A stretch of 64,000 bases of DNA from Christensenellaceae bacterium Phil1 (GTDB taxonomy: Bacteria; Bacillota; Clostridia; Christensenellales; CAG-138): contig MSGS01000066.1 in assembly GCA_001940855.1 (NCBI GenBank), forward strand, positions 1 to 64,000, in the 5' to 3' direction. This document shows, piece after piece, positions 30,173 through 39,345 of the stretch. Below the pieces are notes generated by a model, which was not told where the DNA came from, searched no databases, and was given only the letters and a program-made list of their open reading frames with translations. The stretch's first letter is position 1. Each line of letters begins with the position of its first letter. Position numbers and translations under genes: made by a program.

Positions 30173-30404
30173 ACTGATAAATATAGCCGGATTCGCAATG
30201 TCGAACCTTCAGTTTCGCCTGAATAAAGTATATCAAAAAAGCATAAAACAATCTACTGTTCATATCATAAACGCCCAGCACTTTTAGCTGAGCGTTTGTG
30301 ATATCAGCTATACTGTTCTATACGATTTTTACCGCCAACTCGTTCTTTTCGTCTATGGTAGAATATTATATTCAGCAGGATTTCACCGCTCTCGTTAGCC
30401 CGCA

Positions 30405-30656
30405 TTACCCCTGCAGGCCCCTTGCCTGGCGATCCATATCCTCAACGACTATGTCGTATATCTCGCCCAGGGAGGCGCAGTATTCCAGCACCTTCCACGG
30501 TTCGTTGGTATGGTAATGGATCTTTATCAGCGTTTCGTCGCCGACGGCAAGCAGGCAGTCGCCCTTAAAATTGGCGGTGAAATAGGCGTTTATTGCGTCC
30601 TCGTCGAGGCCGCTGCCTTCGATCAATAATTGCGTATCATATCTGTATTCAAGCAT
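30405..30656 (-). CDS. Stand-alone FakA/DAK2-type C-terminal subdomain protein
   Basis: 83 aa; GDCLLAVGDETLIKIHYHTNEPWKVLEYCASLGEIYDIVVEDMDRQ resembles a segment of FakA/YloV; SD aaaggagtt. Confidence 0.7.
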   Translation of the reverse strand: MLEYRYDTQLLIEGSGLDEDAINAYFTANFKGDCLLAVGDETLIKIHYHTNEPWKVLEYCASLGEIYDIVVEDMDRQARGLQG

Positions 30657-30697
30657 GGTTTTAACTCCTTTCGCTTTTTGTGCTTTATATTATATCA

Positions 30698-31975
30698 TCA
30701 TTTGCGCCTGATTCCGCCGGAATAAACTGCAAAAATATCGTGAAGATCATCGGAATAAATCAGCCGCTCAAACCGCTCCGCAGCGTTAAGCGGTATTGCG
30801 GGGCCGTGGGAGGAATCGTCCAGCACTATGGCAAAAAGCTTTTCCCCCGCCGCAAAGCCGCGGCTAAGGCCGAAAAACTCCCGCGGACGGGCGGACGCAA
30901 GGCTGAATGCCTCGCCGACCTCAAGGAAGCGTTCCTCAGCCGCCCTGTCTGCATAATAATATCTTAGCTTGGACGCCCTTATCGCTGCGCAGGCAACATG
31001 GCGCATGCTCAGCTTGTCTCCGCCCGCAATGTCCGACCCAAGGCCGATTTTCAGGCCCTCCGCCATCATTCGCCTTACGGGCGCAATGCCGGAATATATA
31101 TTCGTATTGGAATTGGGGCAATGCGTAACCCATACTCCCGCCGCCTTCATGGCTGCGCGCTCGATTTCGTCGCTGTGTACGCAGTGCGCCATAACGGTAT
31201 TTTTGCCGAAAAGGCCGGCCTTTTCATAGGTTTGGTAATACCTTTCGCAGTCCGGACAAAGCGAGCGCACCATGGCTATCTCCTCAAAATTTTCGCTCAG
31301 ATGCGACTGCGCGCGGAGCCCGTATTCCACCCCGAGCGCGCCAAGCCCCGCCATCAGCTCATCCGTACAGCTTGGCGTGAAGCGCGGCGTTATTATGGGC
31401 CTTATGCCGCCGAAGCGGGAAAGCGCTTCCCCGATAAAGCGGCGTTCTTCGCTCAGCGCGCCCTCGGTTGTTTCGCGCAGCTCATCGGTGGTGTTCCTGT
31501 CCATGCTTATTTTGCCCACGAAGCCGTATACACCCGCGCGCTCAAGCTCTTCCATCAGCACAAGGCTTGCGTCCGTATGCACGGAGGAAAACGCGCATAC
31601 ATGCGTTGTGCCGCGCGCGATAAGCTCCCTTGCAAGCACGGAATAAACCTCCCGCGCGAAGCCGGTGTCCTTAAACATGGCCTCCGTGCGGAAGGTATAG
31701 TTATAAAGCCACTGCATAAGCGGCAGATCCATACCAAGCCCCAGCATTGGGTATTGCGGCGCATGAAGATGCATGTCGCAAAACGAGGTGGTTATTATCC
31801 TGCTGCCGAAGTCCTCTATGTTAGCGCTTTGGTATGCGGGCGGCAGCGCGTTTGCTTCAAACACGCCCTGTATAACGCCCGCTTCATCGGTTATTATAAC
31901 GCCGTTTTTGGTTATGGTTATTTTGTCGTTCGCATCCGCGGTGATTATGGTTCCCTTTATACCGCCGTAATTCAT
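30698..31975 (-). CDS. guaD: Guanine deaminase
   Basis: SFCDMHLHAPQYPMLGLGMDLPLMQWLYNYTF; HLSENFEEI; GLGSDIAGG. Confidence 0.93.
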   Translation of the reverse strand: MNYGGIKGTIITADANDKITITKNGVIITDEAGVIQGVFEANALPPAYQSANIEDFGSRIITTSFCDMHLHAPQYPMLGLGMDLPLMQWLYNYTFRTEAMFKDTGFAREVYSVLARELIARGTTHVCAFSSVHTDASLVLMEELERAGVYGFVGKISMDRNTTDELRETTEGALSEERRFIGEALSRFGGIRPIITPRFTPSCTDELMAGLGALGVEYGLRAQSHLSENFEEIAMVRSLCPDCERYYQTYEKAGLFGKNTVMAHCVHSDEIERAAMKAAGVWVTHCPNSNTNIYSGIAPVRRMMAEGLKIGLGSDIAGGDKLSMRHVACAAIRASKLRYYYADRAAEERFLEVGEAFSLASARPREFFGLSRGFAAGEKLFAIVLDDSSHGPAIPLNAAERFERLIYSDDLHDIFAVYSGGIRRK

Positions 31976-32556
31976 AGCCCGTTCTCCTTTTGAAGCATAA
32001 TGTAGTCCGAAGCCGTGTCTATGTCCATCAGCTCGGCCCCGTTTTCAAGCTGATACAGCATTATTCTTTCCTTATGCGCCGCCATTACCGCGCCGCCCCC
32101 GCGCTCGCCGTGTAGTGCCTTCAGTTCATCAAAAAACTCCCGCGGAAATATTACCGGGTTGCCCCTGCGCGCGCCGTGGCCCATGGCAACGATGCTGTTT
32201 GCGTTTTTTGCGAAGAAGTCCAACTCCCCCGCAACGCTTTCGCGCCCGAGCAGCGGCTGATCCGCCACCATGAAAATTATCCCGTCCGCGTCGCCGACGG
32301 CCTCCATGCCAAGGCGTATAGTGCGCGGCGGGCCATCCTCGGGCCTATCGTTGAGTACGGGTATAAAGCCGCGCGCTTCGGCGGCGGCAAGTATCTCCGC
32401 CCGTCCGGACACAACAGCCACCGCGCAAAGCTTATCCGCAGGCAGCGCGTCAAGCGCATATTCAAACATTGGCCGCGACGCAAACTCCTTTATAAGCTTG
32501 CATTCGCCAAACCGGCTCGACGCGCCCGCGGCCATGAGTACAGCGGCAATTTTCAT
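31972..32556 (-). CDS. mocA: MocA-like molybdenum-cofactor nucleotidyltransferase
   Basis: AAVLMAAGASSRFGECKLI; FMVADQPLL; GNPVIFPREFFDEL; 4-nt overlaps with both neighbours. Confidence 0.85.
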   Translation of the reverse strand: MKIAAVLMAAGASSRFGECKLIKEFASRPMFEYALDALPADKLCAVAVVSGRAEILAAAEARGFIPVLNDRPEDGPPRTIRLGMEAVGDADGIIFMVADQPLLGRESVAGELDFFAKNANSIVAMGHGARRGNPVIFPREFFDELKALHGERGGGAVMAAHKERIMLYQLENGAELMDIDTASDYIMLQKENGL

Positions 32557-33914
32557 CTCAGCTTGCCGTGCGCCCTGCGGCGGATGTAGCGGCCGCGGTT
32601 TTCCGCTATGAGTTCGCCGTTATATACAACAAGCTCGCCGTTTAGGAACACATGCTTCGCCCCGCCCTTCACTTCCATGCCGTTGAAGGGTGTGTTGTCG
32701 CAATTATGCTGGCCGTCCGTATCGGATATGGTGCGGCTTACGGAGCCATCCCATATTACCACGTCCGCCGCGCAGTCCTTGGCTATTCTGCCGCGGCCCG
32801 CCATGCCGAACAGGCTTGCCGCGTTGCCGCTCATAAGTGCGGAGAAGCGCTGCATATTCATGCGCCCCGCAAGCACGCCGTATGTATACATCAGCTCCCC
32901 GCGCCATCTTACGCCAGCGCCGCCGTTGGGTATTTTGGAAAAATCGCCTGCGGCAAGCTTCTGCGCCATTGTGAAGGAGCAATGGTCCGTGCCGATTGTG
33001 TCTATATCGCCGGAAGCGCATGCCGCCATGAGCGCCTTGTTATCGGCGGGCTTTCTGAGCGGCGGGCTCATTACGAACTTTGCCCCGTCCGCGTCAAGAT
33101 AGCGCTCGTCATCAAGGAAAAGATACTGCGGGCAGGTTTCAAGATAAACCTCCTGGCCGCGTTTGCGCGCGCGCAGAGCCTCTTCCAAACCTTCATGCGT
33201 GGAAAGATGCACAACGTAGGCAGGCGCCCCCGCAAGCTTAGCCAGGCGCATATACCGCGCCACGGCCTCGGCCTCTATATCGTTTGGGCGGGAAAGCGGA
33301 TGCCCCTCCGGCCCCAGTATGCCGCGCGCCTTCACTTCCTCCGTAATGCGCAGCAGCGTATCCCAGTTTTCGCAATGTACGCCTATCAGCGCGCCGTATT
33401 GCTTTGCCGCCTTCAGCGCGGCGTAAAGGCTGCCGTCGTCCACGCGCAGCGCGTCGTATACCATATACATCTTATATGATGTAACGCCCTCGCGGGTCAT
33501 GTCCGCCATTTCGGCCTCCGTCTGCTTATCCCAGCGGGCTATTGCCATATGGAACCCGTAATTGCAGTGCGCAATTTCAGCTTTCCGTTGCCATTGGACA
33601 AGCGCTTCGCTGAGCGTGCCGTCCCGCTCCTGCGTGGCGAAATCAAGTATGCTTGTTGTGCCGCCCAGTATTGCCGCGCGGGTGCCGGTATCAAAATTGT
33701 CCGCGGTCACGGCGGAGCCTGTGTTCAGGTCGAAATGGGTATGCGTGTCTATGAATCCGGGCAAAACGTAGCAGCCGGCGGCGTCTATCACCTCCAGGCC
33801 CGTTGCGTCCAGCCCATCGCCAATATATGTTATTTTGCCGTTCTTTATTATAAGGTCGGCCTCGTAGCAGCCGTTCTTATCGGCTATGCGTCCGTTTTTT
33901 ATAAGATAATCCAT
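32553..33914 (-). CDS. Dihydropyrimidinase / D-hydantoinase
   Basis: VLPGFIDTHTHFDLNTG; SYKMYMVY; VHCENWD; HLSTHEGLEEALRAR; SD aggaggagc. Confidence 0.9.
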   Translation of the reverse strand: MDYLIKNGRIADKNGCYEADLIIKNGKITYIGDGLDATGLEVIDAAGCYVLPGFIDTHTHFDLNTGSAVTADNFDTGTRAAILGGTTSILDFATQERDGTLSEALVQWQRKAEIAHCNYGFHMAIARWDKQTEAEMADMTREGVTSYKMYMVYDALRVDDGSLYAALKAAKQYGALIGVHCENWDTLLRITEEVKARGILGPEGHPLSRPNDIEAEAVARYMRLAKLAGAPAYVVHLSTHEGLEEALRARKRGQEVYLETCPQYLFLDDERYLDADGAKFVMSPPLRKPADNKALMAACASGDIDTIGTDHCSFTMAQKLAAGDFSKIPNGGAGVRWRGELMYTYGVLAGRMNMQRFSALMSGNAASLFGMAGRGRIAKDCAADVVIWDGSVSRTISDTDGQHNCDNTPFNGMEVKGGAKHVFLNGELVVYNGELIAENRGRYIRRRAHGKLR

Positions 33915-34033
33915 TGCTGCTCCTCCTGCTCAATTTATTATAAGTAAGTGACAAGATATTCACATTTATAATTATATCCGGTTTTTTGGATTATAACAAT
34001 ACATAATGCGCGATTTATGGTATACTGATACCC

Positions 34034-34666
34034 ATGAAAAACATTCTATGCTATGGCGATTCGAATACATGGGGCTATATCCCCGGCGGCAAGGGCCGCT
34101 ATGAGTACGCCGTGCGCTGGACAGGCGCCGCGCAGCGGCTGCTTGGCGACGGATACAGAATAATAGAAGAAGGGCTAAACGGCCGCACGACCGTTTTTGA
34201 CAGCCCCTTTGACGGGAGCGTGCTGAACGGCAAAAGCCATCTTATGTGCTGCCTTATGAGCCACGCGCCGCTGGATGCGGTTGTTATAATGCTGGGCACG
34301 AACGATTTGATGCATAGCCACACGGCTTGGGAAGCGAGCCGCGGCTGCATAACGCTTTCGCGCATGGTAATGAACGGTGCGCTGCACTTTAATGCGCATA
34401 CGCCGCGGCTGCTGCTCGTATCCCCCATACATATAGGCCGCGAAATAGCCGAGACGGACCAAAGCCCGCTGAGCGTTTCGGGCTATGAAGAATCGCTCAA
34501 ATTCGCCCCGCTTTATGAGCAGGCGGCGGCGCGAATAGGGATAGACTTTTTGGATGCGGCAAAGTATGCCGAGCCTTCGCCGGTTGATAACGAACACATG
34601 GACGCCGAAGGTCACGCCGCGCTTGCTGCGGCAATAGCGGACAAACTTAAAACAATGCTCGGTTAA
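34034..34666 (+). CDS. SGNH/GDSL-family hydrolase
   Basis: ILCYGDSNTWGY; EGLNGRTT; MLGTNDL; DNEHMDAEGHAAL. Confidence 0.92.
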   Translation: MKNILCYGDSNTWGYIPGGKGRYEYAVRWTGAAQRLLGDGYRIIEEGLNGRTTVFDSPFDGSVLNGKSHLMCCLMSHAPLDAVVIMLGTNDLMHSHTAWEASRGCITLSRMVMNGALHFNAHTPRLLLVSPIHIGREIAETDQSPLSVSGYEESLKFAPLYEQAAARIGIDFLDAAKYAEPSPVDNEHMDAEGHAALAAAIADKLKTMLG

Positions 34667-34717
34667 GCGGGCGGCGATAATAAACCATTTATTTTACAGC
34701 AGGAGGAAAGAACACCA

Positions 34718-36187
34718 ATGAACTACGACCTGAAGGCGCTGGACAAGGCGCTTGACGCAAGGATAAAGGAGAAGAAGCTGCCCGGCGTGAGCTGCGCGAT
34801 ATACGGCCCCGACGGCGTTATATTTGAAAAAGGCTACGGCTTCGGCAACAATGAACACACCAAGCTGATTGACGAAAACACCATTTTCGGCATAGCCAGC
34901 ATGAGCAAGTCCACCTCCACTTTGGCGCTTGCAATACTGGAAGCCGAAGGCAAGTTCAGCTATGACGATCCCGTGACCAAGTACATTCCCTCCTTCCGCA
35001 TACCCGGCAACCCCACGGACACGGTGCTGGTAAGGCACCTTGCCATGCACACCGCCGGCATACCGCCCATGGAGCCGCTGGAATGGTCCATCGCCATGAA
35101 CAGCACCGATCGTTTCTCCGATGCGAGCGAGGAGACCGTTGGTAAGGACGTATACTCCGCCGCGGACGAAAGCGACAGCTGGGCGCTGCAGATGCGCCGC
35201 ACGTCCCCCAACCAGATGGACAAAATTGAGCAGGTTATAGATTACATTGCCAACTGCAAGTATAAGACCCTTGGCGCGGCGGGCGAATACATGAGCTATT
35301 CCAACGAAGGCTACGCCGTTATATCCTATATAGTTGACGCGGCAGCGGGCATGCCGCTTGAGCAGTTCCTTAACGAGCGCGTGTTCGGGCCCATAGGCAT
35401 GACGAGGACCGTGCTTGACATAGACGGCTCCGAAGCCAGGAAGATAGCTTCCGATGGCAACATAACCAGCCTTTTTGAAGAAGTAAACGGCCAGAGCGTT
35501 GCGGACGATTGTTGGAGCATACTGCCCCCGTTCCGCGCATGCGCCTGCGTAAAGAGCACCGCGCACGACATGGCGCGCTACTATAGCTGCCTTGGCAACG
35601 GCGGCGTGATAGACGGCGTGCAGGCCATCCCCGCGAAGGCGGTTGAAATAATGGTAGGCAACCGCTTCGGCGAAGAAGAGAAGCCCATCTATTGCTACGG
35701 CCTTTACAAGCGCACCAAGAACGGCCACGTTATATGCGAACACTCCGGCGGACTGCACGGCGTATCTACCCACGGCGGCTTCCTCAAGGGCGAAGGCTAC
35801 GGCTTTGCCGCGCTTTGCAACCAGGGCGACTGCGACACGGACGACCTGTGCTGGATGATGTACAACATGATGATGGGCGATCCCATAGAGAACAGCCACC
35901 GCTGGCTGCATCCCGTAGGATATGACTTCGGCGCACCCGAAACCATAGTCGGTTCCTATATCTGCCACGAAGGTATTCCTTCCACGCTGAAGGTATATAT
36001 AAATGATGATGGCAAGCTGATGGGCGAGACTGCCATGGGCCCGATGGACATGGTATACTGCGGCGAGACGTGGTTCCAGGGCCTCCGCAACGGCGACGTT
36101 GCCAACCGTATGCGCTTCTATATCCGCGACAACAAGGCCTGGTCCGTAATGGTAGGCAGCCGCGTATGGGAACGCATAGAGGAATAA
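34718..36187 (+). CDS. Serine hydrolase, beta-lactamase/PBP family
   Basis: 489 aa; GIASMSKSTSTLA (SxxK), YSNEGY (YxN), HSGGLHG; SD aggaggaa. Confidence 0.9.
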   Translation: MNYDLKALDKALDARIKEKKLPGVSCAIYGPDGVIFEKGYGFGNNEHTKLIDENTIFGIASMSKSTSTLALAILEAEGKFSYDDPVTKYIPSFRIPGNPTDTVLVRHLAMHTAGIPPMEPLEWSIAMNSTDRFSDASEETVGKDVYSAADESDSWALQMRRTSPNQMDKIEQVIDYIANCKYKTLGAAGEYMSYSNEGYAVISYIVDAAAGMPLEQFLNERVFGPIGMTRTVLDIDGSEARKIASDGNITSLFEEVNGQSVADDCWSILPPFRACACVKSTAHDMARYYSCLGNGGVIDGVQAIPAKAVEIMVGNRFGEEEKPIYCYGLYKRTKNGHVICEHSGGLHGVSTHGGFLKGEGYGFAALCNQGDCDTDDLCWMMYNMMMGDPIENSHRWLHPVGYDFGAPETIVGSYICHEGIPSTLKVYINDDGKLMGETAMGPMDMVYCGETWFQGLRNGDVANRMRFYIRDNKAWSVMVGSRVWERIEE

Positions 36188-36216
36188 AAGAACACCAAAG
36201 CAAGTTAAATAGCTTA

Positions 36217-36246
36217 AAAGCCGGAGGGTAATTCCTCCGGCTTTTT
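36217..36246 (+). terminator. Rho-independent terminator
   Basis: aagccggagg-gtaatt-cctccggcttttt. Confidence 0.85.
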
Positions 36247-36322
36247 GGGCGGGAGCTGTCGCCGCAAGGCGGCTGAGGGGTTGACGAAAACAGGAGGGGC
36301 TGCGTTGCCCCTCCGAATTCTT
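36247..36322. repeat. Partial palindromic intergenic repeat
   Basis: gcgggagctgtcgccgcaaggcggctgaggggttgacg; resembles the tails of the elements at 1-133 and 48485-48615. Confidence 0.55.
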
Positions 36323-36361
36323 CTTTTCGCCAACCATGCGAACCAAAACGTTTCAATATGC

Positions 36362-37717
36362 CTACGCCTTTCCCTGCCCTGCATACATTGCATAAAACCT
36401 GCTTGTTCTTTGCCGATAGAGCATGAGCAGCCCGCGCGTGCTCAGCTCGGCAGCCATGGCTATCCACATGCCGAGCAGACCGAGCGGCTTTATCAGTATC
36501 AGCGCAAGGCCTATGCGCACCACCCACATCGTGGCAAGGTTTATGACGCTTGGCACAAGCGTATCGCCCGCGCCGCGCAGGGCGCCCGCGGCAACTATCG
36601 ACGCGCCGAAAAGCGGCTCGGCAAGCAGCTCTATCCTAAGCACCTGCGCGGAAAGCTCGCGCACGGCGGGATCGGGCGTGAGCATGGCGAACAGTAGCGG
36701 GCATATGAACATCATTATCAGCCCCAATACGCCCATTATGGTTGCGCCCATGCCAATGCATATGTTGCCATAGCGGCGGGCAAGCTCATCCTCGCCCGCG
36801 CCCACGCTGCGGCCTACGACCGTTGCGGCAGCGGAGCCTATTCCGTAGCCGGGCATGTAGCATAGCCCCTCCGCAGTTACGGCGAAGGAGTTTGCGGCTA
36901 TTGCAATTTCGCCAAGCGGAGCTATTATCATTGTGGTTATTACCATTGCCCCGCTTGTGGCAACCTCCTGAACCGCCACGGGCAGGCCGATCTTCAACGC
37001 CTTTTTAAGTATGGAAGAATCGAACCGGCTCTTGTCGGCCCTGTTCAATTTAAGGTGCTTATCCCTGCCGCAGCAGCACCACAGCATTACAAGGCATACC
37101 ACCGCGCAGGCAAGCGCCGTGCCTATGCCCGCGCCCAATACGCCGTATTTGGGAATGAAAATCGCATTGAACATAATGTCCAAAATGCACATTGCGGCCG
37201 TAAGTATGCTGGGCGTTACCATGTCCCCGCTGCACTGCAAAAACGATGAGGCGAGCGAATTGAGCTGCAAAAACGGCATCTCCAGCGCGAATACAAGGAA
37301 ATACAGCGATGCATCGCGGTGTATTGTTTCGCTGCCGCCAAGCCATACGGGCAGAGGATCGCTTATAACGGCGCCCAATGCGCACAGCAGGGCCGATATC
37401 AAAAGCGCGCTTATCAGGCCGTGCTTAACAACCGTGCGCGCGTCCTCGTCACGCTTTGCACCGATATGGTGCGCAACCTGCACGGAAAAACCGGCCGTTA
37501 TTGCATAGGTTATGCCGCTTAACAGCCAGGTGCTTGTGGAAACAAGGCCTATTGCCGCAGACGCATTCGCGCCGAGCGCGCCGACCATTGCGGAATCGAT
37601 ATACTGCATGGCTATGGTAGTTATCTGCGTTAGTATCGCCGGCAGGCTGAGCCGCCATACCAGGGATATCTGCGGGCGCAGCTCGCTCCAATCAATCCTT
37701 TTCATATACTCTCCCAA
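36362..37717 (-). CDS. MATE-family efflux transporter
   Basis: 451 aa, 12-TM pattern; MQYIDSAMVGALGANASAAIG. Confidence 0.92.
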   Translation of the reverse strand: MGEYMKRIDWSELRPQISLVWRLSLPAILTQITTIAMQYIDSAMVGALGANASAAIGLVSTSTWLLSGITYAITAGFSVQVAHHIGAKRDEDARTVVKHGLISALLISALLCALGAVISDPLPVWLGGSETIHRDASLYFLVFALEMPFLQLNSLASSFLQCSGDMVTPSILTAAMCILDIMFNAIFIPKYGVLGAGIGTALACAVVCLVMLWCCCGRDKHLKLNRADKSRFDSSILKKALKIGLPVAVQEVATSGAMVITTMIIAPLGEIAIAANSFAVTAEGLCYMPGYGIGSAAATVVGRSVGAGEDELARRYGNICIGMGATIMGVLGLIMMFICPLLFAMLTPDPAVRELSAQVLRIELLAEPLFGASIVAAGALRGAGDTLVPSVINLATMWVVRIGLALILIKPLGLLGMWIAMAAELSTRGLLMLYRQRTSRFYAMYAGQGKA

Positions 37718-37863
37718 TGCAGACTAATGGTATCATCAGTTGACAAGGACAGGCAAGCCCAAAATGGCTGCTTAGGGGGCGCTCCCGTGTTCCTGTCGCA
37801 TGAATTACCCAAAGCTTATCACGATGCACAACGCCTTGTCAACAATGGTTAAATATAAACGAA

Positions 37864-37889
37864 AATACCCGGCCGCAAAGCCGGGTATT
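37864..37889 (-). terminator. Terminator of the ABC-importer/nuclease/lipoprotein operon
   Basis: aatacccggc-cgcaaa-gccgggtatt followed by T-rich tract on the minus strand. Confidence 0.75.
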
Positions 37890-37917
37890 CGCTGCCTTTA
37901 AGCTTTATTTGCTTTTG

Positions 37918-39318
37918 TTATTTGGTGAAGGTGCAGCCCGCGTCGAATTCGATGGTGCCCTTGTAGTTCTTTATTACGCCGGTAACGGTTATCACGTCGC
38001 CCACGGCAAGCTTATCCGCGCCCTCGCCCTTCATGCGGAAGCACTGTATGGCATAGTCGTTCAGGCCGCCCACAACTATGGTAACGGTTATGTTGCCGTA
38101 TTCCGCGCTGAAGGCGGTGTCTATGGAGGCGATGGAGCCGGTCAGGGTCTTGGTACCCATCAGCTGCGCGCCGTCCTCAAGGGCATAAGCGCGGGCGACT
38201 ATCTTTGCACTGCTCACGGTGTCGGCGGGGATAAGGGTGCAGCCCGCGTCGAACTCAATGGTGCCCTTGTAGTTCTTTATAATGCCGAACACTGCTATTT
38301 CGTCGCCGACGGCCAGCTTGTCAGCGCCTTCGCCGCTGAGGCGATAGCACTGTATGGGCTTATCCTCTATGCCGTCGCAAACCATGGTGACGGTCACGTT
38401 GTTGTACTCTGCGCTGAACGGGGTATCGATGGAGGTTATAACGCCCTTGAGCGCGGTGGCGTTGAGCATGGCGGCGCCTTCTTCAAGCGCGTAGGCGTTC
38501 TCAAGCAGCTTGGCCTGGTTGAGTATCTCGCCCTTGCCTATGTATGCACAGCCCGCGTCGAACTCGATGGTGCCCTTGTAGTTCTTTATGGTGCCTTCAA
38601 CGGTTATTTCGTCGCCAACGGCCAAGGCATCCGCGCCCTCGCCGGCAAGGCGGAAGCATTGCACGGGGTATTCCTCCATGCCCTTTACGGCCATGGTAAC
38701 GGTTATGTTGTTGTATTCGGCGCTGAACGGAGTGTCGATAGACACAACGGTGCCGAACAGTCGCTGGGTGCCTTCAAGCGCCGCGCCTTCTTCCAGCTCG
38801 TAGCCGGCGGAGACTATTTCGTCATAGCTGGCGGTGCCAAGATCGAATCCCTTGGGAACCATGTGGGCAAAGCTTTCGGAAACGGAAGCGCCGCTTTCGT
38901 CCGCTATGGTGGCGGTAAGGGTGTATTCGGAATCCTCGGCGCAGGCTTCGTTAACATCGATGGTGACCATCTTGTCCTCGCCCAGTTCGCCAACGACTAC
39001 GGCATCCTCAGCGCCGCCGGTGATTTCAACTGTCCACTGTATCTGATAGGATACGCCGTCAACCACGGCAAAACCAACTACCTGATAATCGGCGGGGGTC
39101 TTTACCGCGCTCTTTTTATACATCAGCTTTATGTAAGCCGCGGCGTTTTCAAGCGCCTGAGTGTTGTCAACAACGGGTTGGGCGCTGGGCTCAACGGTCT
39201 CTGCGGGTTCGTTGCCGGGCTCTGCCGTGGGGGCAGGCTCGTCCACGGGGGCGGAGCAGCCGGCAAACGCCGCTGCGAACAGCGCCAGCGCAATTATGTA
39301 TGCTACTATCCTTTTCAT
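37918..39318 (-). CDS. Lipoprotein with three tandem OB-fold-like repeats
   Basis: Lipobox AAFAGCSAP; three copies of about 85 aa ending in VGDxIxVxGxIKNYKGTIEFDAGC. Confidence 0.85.
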   Translation of the reverse strand: MKRIVAYIIALALFAAAFAGCSAPVDEPAPTAEPGNEPAETVEPSAQPVVDNTQALENAAAYIKLMYKKSAVKTPADYQVVGFAVVDGVSYQIQWTVEITGGAEDAVVVGELGEDKMVTIDVNEACAEDSEYTLTATIADESGASVSESFAHMVPKGFDLGTASYDEIVSAGYELEEGAALEGTQRLFGTVVSIDTPFSAEYNNITVTMAVKGMEEYPVQCFRLAGEGADALAVGDEITVEGTIKNYKGTIEFDAGCAYIGKGEILNQAKLLENAYALEEGAAMLNATALKGVITSIDTPFSAEYNNVTVTMVCDGIEDKPIQCYRLSGEGADKLAVGDEIAVFGIIKNYKGTIEFDAGCTLIPADTVSSAKIVARAYALEDGAQLMGTKTLTGSIASIDTAFSAEYGNITVTIVVGGLNDYAIQCFRMKGEGADKLAVGDVITVTGVIKNYKGTIEFDAGCTFTK

Positions 39319-39345
39319 GTTTTCTCCCTCTTTTCAGGTTTATTT

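Noticed and set aside
33915-34033. Possible purine riboswitch upstream of the hydantoinase operon
   Set aside because: AT-rich with partial inverted repeats, but it lacks the conserved three-way junction and loop motifs of purine riboswitches.
34694-36346. 550 aa minus-strand ORF opposite the beta-lactamase-family gene
   Set aside because: Antisense shadow; the plus-strand frame has the SxxK and YxN motifs and a good SD.
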